DNA of 14,772 bases from Bacillota bacterium (GCA_012799075.1 JAAZLZ010000038.1:1-14772); one strand, 5' to 3'; shown: positions 8,050-14,715, counted from the stretch's first letter. Translations and numbers: made by a program. Notes: generated from the letters alone by a model not told the origin.

Positions 8050-8122
8050 CTGGCTGTCTTGGTGCCCCGGCACGGTAGACCCTGTAGTTTTGCGACACCA
8101 CCTTTCGATGGCTGTGCCTTTG
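8045..8122 (-). promoter_or_regulatory. Cyclic di-GMP-I (GEMM-I) riboswitch aptamer
   Basis: The minus strand reads in order: AAAGGCA; a P2 hairpin GCCAUC-GAAA-GGUGGU with the conserved GNRA tetraloop; GUCGCAAAAC, carrying the GCAAA segment whose middle A stacks on the ligand in the known structure; ACAGGGUCUA, the start of P3; a GUGC-CGGG-GCAC stem; then AGAC-AGCC-AGUUGCC. These match the conserved blocks of the family (GGCAAACC, GAAA, GACGCAAAGCC, GGGUCUA, AGCCGGGUUGCC). Small deviations are CACAG for CAAAC, GUC for GAC and AAC for AGC. It lies about 80 nt upstream of the chemoreceptor start, and chemoreceptor genes are well-known targets. Outer P1 pairing looks weak. Confidence 0.87.
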
Positions 8123-8159
8123 CGGTTATGCTGGCTTATCGAGATAGATATTCCGCACA

Positions 8160-8189
8160 ATTCTATGAATTTCCTGCCGCACCAGGTAA
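8160..8189 (-). promoter_or_regulatory. Candidate promoter for the riboswitch and chemoreceptor transcript
   Basis: On the minus strand, TTACCT (plus 8184-8189; 3/6) and TAGAAT (plus 8160-8165; 5/6) are 18 bp apart. This would start the transcript near 8153, about 30 nt before the aptamer, leaving a leader of roughly 190 nt. The -35 is weak; an alternative sigma-28 signal was considered and not supported. Confidence 0.4.
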
Positions 8190-8205
8190 TTTAATAAGGA
8201 GAAGG

Positions 8206-8239
8206 AACAGCCTTGGAAACCGGAACTTGCTAGGCTGTT
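8206..8239. repeat. Inverted repeat at the -35 position of the LysM gene promoter
   Basis: AACAGCCT (8206-8213) and AGGCTGTT (8232-8239) are perfect 8-bp arms separated by 18 bp, with starts 26 bp apart. The right arm covers the place where a -35 element would sit for the TATAAT at 8257. It may be an operator; a hairpin with an 18-nt loop is the other reading. It lies between divergent genes and could serve either side. Confidence 0.4.
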
Positions 8240-8253
8240 GACTATTAAAGTAA

Positions 8254-8262
8254 TGCTATAAT
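8254..8262 (+). promoter_or_regulatory. Extended -10 promoter for the LysM gene
   Basis: TGC-TATAAT is a consensus TGn extended -10 with a perfect TATAAT hexamer at 8257-8262. TTGACT at 8238-8243 resembles a -35 but is only 13 bp away, too close, so the extended -10 probably does the work. Transcription would start near 8269, about 30 nt before the gene. Confidence 0.6.
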
Positions 8263-8300
8263 GACCAAAGAGAGTCTACAGAAAGGGGTTGGCGAGCTCA

Positions 8301-8654
8301 ATGCGCAGGAAAGCCATCGCAATCTTTCTCCTTGTTCTATGCGTGAGTGCCTTTGTTTTGCCCGTTGCAGCCGAAACCCGCACCTATACTGTCCGGGGTG
8401 GGGATACCGTCTATCTACTGGCCAAACGCTTTGGCCTAAGCACCCAGCAGCTCATTGCCATGAATGGCCTTGAGGCCCCGTATGAGATTTATCCGGGCCA
8501 AGTATTGGTTGTGGGAATGGACAACAGCCCTCAGCCCGAGTTGGCTGCGCCTGAAAAGAGCGGCGGGTTATTCGGACTCAATTGGGGAGATGTGACCCAA
8601 AGTTACGGTTGGTTGGCCCTATTTGCCATCTTGAAGCTCCTGGGAATCATGTAG
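8301..8654 (+). CDS. Small exported LysM-domain protein
   Basis: 117 residues. An N-terminal signal peptide or anchor (about 1-24, with VAA before E25) is followed by one LysM domain (about 27-71). That domain has the typical Y-T-V-R-G-G-D-T opening, an L-A-x-R-F-G-x-S core and the I-Y-P-G-Q-V-L end. LysM binds N-acetylglucosamine chains of peptidoglycan. A Pro/Glu-rich spacer leads to a short hydrophobic C-terminus (about 103-117), so the protein could be held at a membrane by its tail. There is no catalytic domain. I use ATG 8301; a TTG at 8289 in the same frame would add 4 residues but nearly touches the AAAGGGG ribosome site. Spacing to the ATG (13 nt) is long, so the start is not certain. 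It opens a small plus-strand unit with the next gene. Confidence 0.82.
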   Translation: MRRKAIAIFLLVLCVSAFVLPVAAETRTYTVRGGDTVYLLAKRFGLSTQQLIAMNGLEAPYEIYPGQVLVVGMDNSPQPELAAPEKSGGLFGLNWGDVTQSYGWLALFAILKLLGIM

Positions 8655-8718
8655 TACCAGCATATTCCAGTATCAGAGCGTCTGGGCAGGCTCACACTCT
8701 AAATGGGGGTGGGAGCCT

Positions 8719-8916
8719 GTGGCTGCCGCATATCGAATCAAAGGGAAGCAACTCCAGGAGACACTCGTATCGCCGGAAGGAATGGGATATGCCGCAGGCG
8801 TCTTGGTGCGGGATATGATCCAGGCGGCTGAGGACTATGTCTGTGGGTTGGTTGTCCTGAAGGTTCGGCGGGGATTCCAGGAAGCCCTCAACGAGCAAAA
8901 CGGGGAAAGGCCCTAA
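8719..8916 (+). CDS. Hypothetical 65-residue protein
   Basis: I do not recognise this protein. It is 65 residues from a GTG start with a G-rich ribosome region (GGGGGTGGGAG) just upstream. The sequence is amphipathic and soluble, with no signal peptide or membrane segment. It has a central G-M-G-Y-A-A-G-V-L-V-R-D stretch, one cysteine and a charged C-terminal helix. It lies 64 bp after the LysM gene with no promoter or terminator between, and its stop codon is in the loop of the strong terminator that follows, as expected for the last gene of a unit. No other gene covers the region. The GTG start and short length leave some doubt. Confidence 0.5.
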   Translation: MAAAYRIKGKQLQETLVSPEGMGYAAGVLVRDMIQAAEDYVCGLVVLKVRRGFQEALNEQNGERP

Positions 8917-8930
8917 GGACCTTTCCCCGT
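8900..8930. terminator. Bidirectional intrinsic terminator
   Basis: ACGGGGAAAGG and CCTTTCCCCGT form a perfect 11-bp stem with a 9-nt loop. On the plus strand CCCATTTT follows; on the minus strand the stem runs straight into TTTT. It sits between two converging units, ending the LysM/65-residue unit from one side and the exbB-exbD-tonB operon from the other. The plus-strand stop codon TAA (8914-8916) is in the loop. Confidence 0.88.
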
Positions 8931-8936
8931 CCCATT

Positions 8937-10445
8937 TTAGTTCATTAATCCCAACACCATTCCCAATAGAGCGGCTACCCCGAGGAATGTACTCGTATTC
9001 CGCAATCCCTTGAGTTCCTTGTCGGTCCTATCCTGGTAGCTCGCAAAATCCTGCTGCAGGTCCTGCAATTGACGTTCCAGTTTCTTCTCCCGCATCATGG
9101 AAGCTGCCAGCTGGGCAGAGATTTCATCGCCCATCTTCAGTTCCGAATCACCCAAGCGAGCTTGGAAGCTGGTCATCTGATCCTGGAGGGCCGAACCCAT
9201 GACCCGGAGGCTTTCCTCCATCAAGATGGCCTGCTCGTTGAGGTTGACTACCTGCTGCCGCAGCTGGGCCAGCTGATCTTCGTTTTGCCGACGCTGGGCC
9301 GCCTCAGTCTGAAGGCCCTGGGCCAGTTCCGCTAGACCCTTGTCCAGCCGCCCGATATTATCCTGCTGCTCGTTTAGCTGCCTTACCAGTTGTCCATCGG
9401 CGCGAGCGAGGGCTTCCCCTTGGGCCTTAACGGCCGCGGCAAGTTCTGTAACGGATTGCTGCAAAAGGGCTGCTTCCTGGGCCCTTTGGGCCTCCATCCG
9501 GGCCAGTTCATCTTTCTGCCCTTCAACGTCCTCAGTCAGCTTTTCGTCGGCAGCAAGGAGAGCCTTTGTCTGCTGGTCTAAGGACCTGATCTCTTCACCG
9601 TATAGACCCAGCTGCTTCTCCTGAAGGCGCAACTGGGACTCAAGCAGTCCAATGGCCACTGCCTTCTCTTCCAGTCCAAGCTCTAGATCCCGGCGGAGCT
9701 TAGCCACAGCATCTTCCAGGGAGGCAGAGACATCTTGCTCTTGTCGTGCCAGTTCGCCGGAAATATCCTGTTCCAGCGCGGCCAGGCGTTCTCCCAGACG
9801 ATATACTTCTTGTTCCAGGTTCTCCTGCCGATCAGATGTCTGCGCCAATTCCTGCCTGGTCGCCGCGCTCTCCTTTGTTGCCGCCGCCTCTTCCTCTAAG
9901 ACTTTGACCCGAGCCATAAGATCGCTTGCATCTATTCCAAGCTCTTCCAAGGCTTGCTTCTGAGCCTCAACGAAACTGCTGAGGGTATGGGCCTTCTCCT
10001 CCAATTGTGTGGCCAGGGCGATGAGCTGGGTTATCTTCTCTTGGCGTACTGCCGATTCCTCCTCGACAAAGGCAAGCCTTTTATCGAGTTCTTCCACAGA
10101 CGCGTATACCTTCACCAAGTCATCTCTAAACTCGGTGGATAGACGTCGAAGCAATTGCAGATCGGACTCGGTCACCGTTGCCCTTTCCTGTTCCATGTTC
10201 TCGAGCAGCTTGGCCACCGTTGCAGCAAAGGTGAAACGATCGACGGAACGGGTTCCATCAAAGGTGCCATCTTCGTAGACGGCAAGATAGCCTTTCTCGA
10301 TCAAGGTTACGATTGCTTCGTAAGCCCAGTGGTCAGGAGGTACGTCTTTAATCTGTAATCGTTGGGCACAGGCCAAGCCTGTTCCCATCAACCCTGCGAG
10401 GGCCAAAACAATCATCCAAGTTAACAACATCCTGCATCTTTTCAT
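8937..10445 (-). CDS. SLH-domain, coiled-coil, C-terminally anchored envelope tether (Omp-alpha-like)
   Basis: 502 residues in four parts. A signal peptide (about 1-27, cleavage near ACA|Q) is followed by one S-layer homology domain (about 32-82) with DVPPDHWAYEAI, YEDGTF and R-F-T-F-A. Next is an almost unbroken coiled coil (about 84-480, rich in E, Q, L, A and K). Last comes a hydrophobic C-terminal segment (about 485-502) that ends the protein. SLH domains bind the cell wall or its polymers. This order is that of Omp-alpha of Thermotoga, a rod linking peptidoglycan to the outer membrane; I infer the same role here. There is no beta-barrel, so it is not an OmpM-type porin. It is the last gene of the exbB operon, 12 bp after the cohesin-like gene, with GAGGGGG as ribosome site. 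An inner-membrane C-terminal anchor cannot be ruled out. Confidence 0.85.
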   Translation of the reverse strand: MKRCRMLLTWMIVLALAGLMGTGLACAQRLQIKDVPPDHWAYEAIVTLIEKGYLAVYEDGTFDGTRSVDRFTFAATVAKLLENMEQERATVTESDLQLLRRLSTEFRDDLVKVYASVEELDKRLAFVEEESAVRQEKITQLIALATQLEEKAHTLSSFVEAQKQALEELGIDASDLMARVKVLEEEAAATKESAATRQELAQTSDRQENLEQEVYRLGERLAALEQDISGELARQEQDVSASLEDAVAKLRRDLELGLEEKAVAIGLLESQLRLQEKQLGLYGEEIRSLDQQTKALLAADEKLTEDVEGQKDELARMEAQRAQEAALLQQSVTELAAAVKAQGEALARADGQLVRQLNEQQDNIGRLDKGLAELAQGLQTEAAQRRQNEDQLAQLRQQVVNLNEQAILMEESLRVMGSALQDQMTSFQARLGDSELKMGDEISAQLAASMMREKKLERQLQDLQQDFASYQDRTDKELKGLRNTSTFLGVAALLGMVLGLMN

Positions 10446-10457
10446 GTGCCTTCCCCC

Positions 10458-12494
10458 TCAATTATCCGACTGTAGTGGATCTTTAATATCGAAAAGGGTC
10501 CCCGCAGCTTCAACCTTTACTGGGTTGCCATCAACATCTTGGACAATCAGGTTGTCGATGGAGATGGGAGTGTTCGTTGCCTTGCGTTTCGCAAGAAAGC
10601 GCATTGTGGCCACCGTTCCGGAGGCCCTTTGCTGAGGGCCTTGAGGGTGACGATTGCCAGCTAGGGTAACCACCCCTGCCGCCTGATCGACCAAGGGAGG
10701 TGCCCACTCCAAATACTGGGTCCTCTCTCCCTCCTCCTTATGGACAAAGAGGGTGCCCCGGTCGATGCCCAAGGGACCGCCTACAATCTGGAGAACATCC
10801 GTGTCGTAGACAAGGTCCAATGAGATGCTAAAGAAGTCGGGGATGTTCGTTGCTATTACATCAACGGTGAAGAAGTCACCAGTATTGATACTCCCCTCGG
10901 CCAAGGTCGGCGTTTGCACCCATACCCGGGGCTTCAGGAGGGGAACCAGGATGAAGTTGTTGGCGACGACTCCGTCTACATTGAAGGCCTCTGTCTTGAC
11001 GGAGTAGGGCAAATGGCCTGTGAAGCCAATGGGCCGCAATGACCAGCTTACCTGAGATTCTTCACCCGGTCCCAGATTGCCCACGTACTTGCCCCATCCC
11101 TCACCGCCGGCTAGCCCCAATACAGGGCTGCTAAATTCCGCTCTGACCCGATAAGCGTCGGCTCCCCCGGTATTGCTAACCCGGGCAGTTATCCGAAACG
11201 GCACCGGATCCCAGCGCTCAAATTTAACTCCCAGTCCCAGGGGCCCTTCGAGCGAGGTCTCTAGCTTTGGAGGCGCCACTATCGCAAGCTTCCTGACGAC
11301 AAAGTTAGGCTCACTGTTGCTCGAGCGGACCCTAACCGTAAAGGTAAGCTCCGCCGGTGTGTCCGAAGTGGGCACCAACAGCCACTTGGCCTGGGCCGTA
11401 ACCTTGGAGGAAAGATGCCCAAGCTCCTTCTCCATCTCTCCGGAGACCAGCCGCAGCCCTTCACCGGGTTCAATGCTTGCCACCACATCCCGGGCTTCTC
11501 CCGTGCCGGTGTTCTCGACGTAGGCGATGACGGGGAAGGGTTCCACGCCCTTCTTGCCTGCGATGACCGAGGCCGGGGAGGTCACTCCCAAGGATAGTTC
11601 CCCTGGGGCGATGGTAATGCCGCCAAGGCCATAATAGGCTACATAAACCCGTTCTTCCCCGGGGGCCAGAAAGGCCGGCTCCCACCTTAAAGCCAAGGCG
11701 CTGTCAAGTTCAAACTCACCCTTGCGGGTGAAGTCCCGGGCTGGTTGGACGTCAAAATCCCATGGTGAATCGGCTAGGCTTCCCCAGTTGGTGAAAAAGG
11801 CCAGGTCAGGGATGGTGACATCGCCGCCTTTCAATGTGCCCTGGGCCATGACTTGGGGGTCGCCTAGGGAATCAAAGGCCTGCCAAAAAGCGGGCATTTG
11901 CGCGGCTCGATACAAACGGTCCGTCAACACTTCTTCTTCCTCAACCCGAAATGGCGCGCCGTCGTTTGCTCCCAGCATCGTGTCCAAAACAATCCGCAAA
12001 CCAACCTGACGAGACCGTTCGGAGGTGTTCTTGATTGTATACTCAATTCGCGCCGTATCTGCCAGTCCGGTGGTTGGACTCTTGGTGAATCCTAGCACCT
12101 GTTGAACCTGGATGCCGTCCAGGTCACAGACGGTATGGATTTCATTGCCCACGACTGCAGGGGGGTTGACTACCCTTCCGTATCGGCCGCTCCGTCCGGC
12201 CCGGGTTTCCGTTGGACCGCCGAAAACGAAGTTTGTCCGGTCGACTTGCACCGTTGTGTAGGAAGTCCAGGGGTTGTGTCCCCCGTAAATAAGGGGCTTG
12301 TTTTCATCACCTAGGCGGTAGGGATCTCCCCCAGTGGTGTTCACCGAAAACCGACCGGTATTCTGCTCCCGGGCGTTGACGACGATCGCGATGTATTTGT
12401 TGGACAGGGTGACGATATTGTTTCCAGCACTAGCCGGCATAGCTCCTAAACAAAAGCATAGCACAAGGGTAAGGCAAATCAATTTCGGTCGCAT
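10458..12494 (-). CDS. Secreted multidomain protein with C-terminal cohesin-like domain
   Basis: 678 residues with a clear signal peptide (cleavage near ASA|GN, residue 23). Residues 24 to about 296 form a beta-rich region I cannot name; it contains IEYTIKNTS followed by GLRIVLDTMLGANDGAPF (165-182). Residues about 297-521 look like two Ig-like CARDB/NEW3 domains, seen as VENTGTGEARDV and VSNTGGADAYRV. Residues about 522-664 resemble a type I cohesin fold: V-x-T-x-x-x-x-G-D-F-F-T-V-D-V, then SLDLVYDTDVLQIV, G-T-L-F and the final I-x-x-L-I-V-Q-D-V-D-G-N. Cohesins bind dockerins, but many non-cellulosomal relatives have other partners. There is no LPXTG, SLH or membrane anchor. It lies 23 bp after tonB and 12 bp before the tether gene, so an envelope role with them is likely; the exact function is unknown. 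Confidence 0.8.
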   Translation of the reverse strand: MRPKLICLTLVLCFCLGAMPASAGNNIVTLSNKYIAIVVNAREQNTGRFSVNTTGGDPYRLGDENKPLIYGGHNPWTSYTTVQVDRTNFVFGGPTETRAGRSGRYGRVVNPPAVVGNEIHTVCDLDGIQVQQVLGFTKSPTTGLADTARIEYTIKNTSERSRQVGLRIVLDTMLGANDGAPFRVEEEEVLTDRLYRAAQMPAFWQAFDSLGDPQVMAQGTLKGGDVTIPDLAFFTNWGSLADSPWDFDVQPARDFTRKGEFELDSALALRWEPAFLAPGEERVYVAYYGLGGITIAPGELSLGVTSPASVIAGKKGVEPFPVIAYVENTGTGEARDVVASIEPGEGLRLVSGEMEKELGHLSSKVTAQAKWLLVPTSDTPAELTFTVRVRSSNSEPNFVVRKLAIVAPPKLETSLEGPLGLGVKFERWDPVPFRITARVSNTGGADAYRVRAEFSSPVLGLAGGEGWGKYVGNLGPGEESQVSWSLRPIGFTGHLPYSVKTEAFNVDGVVANNFILVPLLKPRVWVQTPTLAEGSINTGDFFTVDVIATNIPDFFSISLDLVYDTDVLQIVGGPLGIDRGTLFVHKEEGERTQYLEWAPPLVDQAAGVVTLAGNRHPQGPQQRASGTVATMRFLAKRKATNTPISIDNLIVQDVDGNPVKVEAAGTLFDIKDPLQSDN

Positions 12495-12517
12495 CTCCTA
12501 TCCAACCTCCCGGATGC

Positions 12518-13534
12518 TCATGGCACGTACTGGATGTCCTCAAAGTCCACGTCTACATGGTAAGCTTCTCCGCTGATCGGGTCTTCGCGCTTGTCAAAGA
12601 CTATGGTTACCTTGACCGTATACGGCCGGGGAGCAGCTTCAAAGGCCCAGCTTTCGGCAATCGTCCGCCGGGCGACTTGGTCCAAGCGAGAGTCCGAAGA
12701 GGGAGAGGCGATCTCCACCTGGGAGATGCGTCCTCGCTCATTGACATGGACTATAAGCTCCACCCTTCCTGTTACACCTTCGTGTTGGGCATTCTTGGGG
12801 TAGACCGGTCTACCTCCTGACCGCCACATATCCAGACCTGACGGGGGTGGCCCTAATTCCGGCTCCTCCCGACCCTTGGGCGTCTCAACTGCCCCCCCCT
12901 CCCCCGGAGCGGAAGTGGTTGGCTGAGGCTCCGTTTCCTCAAGCCGTTCATCTTTAGCCTTGCCCTCCTGAACTTCCTGTGAAGGCTGGGCAGGAGGCGG
13001 CTGGACCGGCGGCTTAGGTGCCGGTTCCGGTCGTTTAGCCTGCGTATCCGGCAACGGAACCTCCGTTCCTTTATCACTGGTAAGAAGCTCGTCCTTGCCT
13101 GCCCTCTCCGCAGCAAGGGGAGTCTCTACAGGCGTCGGCGGCTTCTCTTCAACCTTTGGTTTTTCTTCCGGCACAACCTCCCTAATTGGAGTCTCTTCTT
13201 TGATCTCCGGCGGCTTGTCCACCTTGGGCGGTTGTGGCTTCTCTTCTTGTTTCTTGGCGACCGGTTCCTCGGGTTTGGGCGGCGTTGGCTCGGGCTTCGG
13301 TTGGGGCTGGGGCGCCGGTGAAGGCCGGACAGCTTGGGGTTCTCCCCTTAGCGGAGTTGGCCGGGGTGCACTTACTTGAACAACTTGCACCACCCCTCCC
13401 TGCTCCATCGACGGGTAGCCAATGGACAGGTCCAAAGACAACTGGGGATACAATATGAAAAGTAGTATATGCAAAACGATCGATACGAGAAAAAAGGGGC
13501 TCAGAGCGTGCTCTGACTCGTCGTAGATGTACAT
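12518..13534 (-). CDS. tonB: TonB family energy transducer with long Pro-rich linker
   Basis: 338 residues from the proposed start. The N-terminal inner-membrane helix (about 13-34) carries S18-x-x-x-H22, the SxxxH motif that contacts ExbB/ExbD in classical TonB. A long linker (about 56-241), dominated by P, E, K, Q and V, crosses the periplasm. The TonB_C domain (about 242-316) has VYPKNAQHEGVTGRVEL and W-A-F-E-A-A-P, followed by an extra acidic tail of about 20 residues. I chose ATG 13534 because AGGTGA sits at ideal distance. ATG 13576 would add 14 polar residues and overlap exbD by 11 bp, with a ribosome site that is too close; it remains possible. Position after exbB-exbD is decisive. 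It should pass proton-motive energy to an outer-membrane partner, which is not encoded here. Confidence 0.9.
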   Translation of the reverse strand: MYIYDESEHALSPFFLVSIVLHILLFILYPQLSLDLSIGYPSMEQGGVVQVVQVSAPRPTPLRGEPQAVRPSPAPQPQPKPEPTPPKPEEPVAKKQEEKPQPPKVDKPPEIKEETPIREVVPEEKPKVEEKPPTPVETPLAAERAGKDELLTSDKGTEVPLPDTQAKRPEPAPKPPVQPPPAQPSQEVQEGKAKDERLEETEPQPTTSAPGEGGAVETPKGREEPELGPPPSGLDMWRSGGRPVYPKNAQHEGVTGRVELIVHVNERGRISQVEIASPSSDSRLDQVARRTIAESWAFEAAPRPYTVKVTIVFDKREDPISGEAYHVDVDFEDIQYVP

Positions 13535-13565
13535 GTTACTCACCTGCCCGTTTTCCCAGCGAGAA

Positions 13566-13973
13566 TCAATTGGCATGCTCCCTCTCGACAGCTAAGCCAA
13601 GGCGATGTCCGCCTCCGGCCCTCACTTCGTCCATAGCTTTGACTACATGCTCGTAGCGGGTTTCTTTATCTGCCTTGATAATTACAAACAGGTCTGGTCT
13701 GCGCTTCAAAGCTTCGCGGACCCTAGACTGGATATCCTTTGTTGCCACCGCTTTGCCGTCAATGTACATAGCTCCGGCTTTCGTAATGGTGATGGTTAGG
13801 TTGCTAGGCTCCCGATCGCTTGCCGTTACTGCCTTGGGCAGTTCTACCTTCAGTCCCGCTGGGTTGATTTCAAAAGAGGTAAAAAGCATGAAAAAAACCA
13901 GGATGAAGAAGATGACGTCGATCAAAGGGAGAATCTCCACCCGGGGGCGTTTCTTGCGGCGTGTGACGAACAT
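13566..13973 (-). CDS. exbD: ExbD/TolR family biopolymer transport protein
   Basis: 135 residues, normal for ExbD. A short basic cytoplasmic start (RRKKRPR) leads into a single membrane helix (about 15-34) with the proton-path aspartate D19 in PLIDVIFFILVFFML. The periplasmic domain includes LKVELPKA, a Y-I-D-G-K stretch, and the VIIKADKETRYEHVVKAMD core typical of ExbD/TolR. It forms the ion-driven motor with ExbB and acts on TonB. TolR is the close alternative, but the adjacent gene is a TonB and there are no tolA, tolB or pal genes. Its ATG shares one base with the exbB stop (TGATG), indicating coupled translation. Confidence 0.95.
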   Translation of the reverse strand: MFVTRRKKRPRVEILPLIDVIFFILVFFMLFTSFEINPAGLKVELPKAVTASDREPSNLTITITKAGAMYIDGKAVATKDIQSRVREALKRRPDLFVIIKADKETRYEHVVKAMDEVRAGGGHRLGLAVEREHAN

Positions 13974-14587
13974 CAGCCATCACCCCGTGTTTCCAGGAAG
14001 TAAAGAAGATCGGCGGAGCGGCGATTCATTTCCGCAACATTGCGATCGATTAGACTCGAAAGATAGTAATACAGGGCCATGGCGGGGATCGCGATGATAA
14101 GTCCTGCCGCCGTCGTTATCAAGGCCTCGGCAATCCCATAACTGAGTGCTTCGGGACTGTGCGCGCCCTGCATGGCGGCAAGGACGTTGAAGCTCCTCAT
14201 AATCCCTGTCACCGTCCCCAAAAGCCCCAACAAAGGCGCGATGGTAACGATGCTGTCAAGGACCACCATGCGCCGTTCCATTTTGTAAAGCTCATGGGCG
14301 CCCACTTCTTCCAAATGCTGGCGTATTTCTTCACGAGGTCGATCATACTGGGCTATACCTGCTGCCAAGATGGCGGCCACGGGACCGCGGGACTTCTTTG
14401 CGATCTGCATGGCCTCAAGGACCTTCCCTTGCTGAAGGGCAAGCTTGATGTCGTCCATGAGATCTTCTGTATCGACTCTGGACCGCCAAAGATAAATCAA
14501 ACGTTCAAGACCGACGGCCAGGGCCAGGACAGACGAAAACAGTAGGGGAATCATTACGGGGCCGCCTTTAAGTACGATATCCATCAT
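13973..14587 (-). CDS. exbB: ExbB/MotA/TolQ family proton channel protein
   Basis: 204 residues from the proposed start. It has a membrane helix at about 10-33, a cytoplasmic region at about 34-108, then the paired helices of the MotA/TolQ/ExbB domain. IAPLLGLLGTVTGIMRSF is at 116-133, and GIAEALITTAAGLIIAIPA at 151-169 continues into the third helix. The threonines in these helices line the channel in the family. It should form the pentameric scaffold of the TonB motor in the inner membrane. I start at ATG 14587, 7 nt after GGAGGG and reading MMDIVLKGGP; an ATG at 14737 in the same frame would add 50 unlike residues and span the promoter. It is the first gene of the five-gene operon. A MotA role is unlikely since exbD and tonB follow. 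Confidence 0.94.
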   Translation of the reverse strand: MMDIVLKGGPVMIPLLFSSVLALAVGLERLIYLWRSRVDTEDLMDDIKLALQQGKVLEAMQIAKKSRGPVAAILAAGIAQYDRPREEIRQHLEEVGAHELYKMERRMVVLDSIVTIAPLLGLLGTVTGIMRSFNVLAAMQGAHSPEALSYGIAEALITTAAGLIIAIPAMALYYYLSSLIDRNVAEMNRRSADLLYFLETRGDG

Positions 14588-14622
14588 GGGCATTCCCTCC
14601 GTTGCGACGCGTAAACTGCGAT

Positions 14623-14636
14623 TGCCCCTTAGGGCA
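14623..14636 (-). other. Small hairpin in the exbB leader
   Basis: On the minus strand UGCCC and GGGCA form a 5-bp stem around UAAG, about 36 nt before the exbB start and inside the predicted leader. No U-tract follows, so it is not a terminator. It may stabilise the message; I do not recognise a riboswitch here. Confidence 0.3.
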
Positions 14637-14686
14637 CTGCTCGAAGAAAGCATTCGACGCGCCCCGACGATTTCCTTTTTTGAAAA

Positions 14687-14715
14687 AGTATATCTCCCCT
14701 GGGGTAAAATGCCAT
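14687..14715 (-). promoter_or_regulatory. Promoter of the exbB-exbD-tonB operon
   Basis: On the minus strand, ATGGCA (plus 14710-14715; 4/6) and TATACT (plus 14687-14692; 5/6) have ideal 17-bp spacing. Transcription would start near 14680 and give a leader of about 93 nt. A CTTTTT-TG-AAAAAG dyad (plus 14675-14688) touches the start region. I see no Fur-type box. Beyond it, to 14772, I see nothing identifiable. Confidence 0.55.

Noticed and set aside
8137..8144. Sigma-28 (flagellar) promoter before the chemoreceptor
   Set aside because: The minus strand has CTCGATAA, 6/8 to the -10 consensus, but no TAAA-like -35 at 14-16 bp, and it would start the RNA very close to the aptamer.
8195..8232. 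Tiny ORF after AAGGAGAAGG (TTG start, six codons) upstream of the LysM gene
   Set aside because: It lies before the proposed transcription start and is too short to support; the purine run is probably chance.
8238..8262. TTGACT/TATAAT as a standard -35/-10 pair
   Set aside because: Spacing is only 13 bp. I kept the extended -10 alone.
10365..10375. Lipobox in the tether protein (GLAC)
   Set aside because: The leucine is at -2 rather than -3 relative to the cysteine, so ordinary signal-peptidase cleavage after ACA is more likely than lipidation.
12850..13400. Repeat array in the tonB region
   Set aside because: The low-complexity DNA encodes the Pro/Glu/Lys-rich linker. I see no exact nucleotide repeat unit.
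13566..14587. MotA/MotB flagellar stator instead of ExbB/ExbD
   Set aside because: The second protein is a short ExbD with no OmpA-like peptidoglycan domain, and a TonB gene follows directly.
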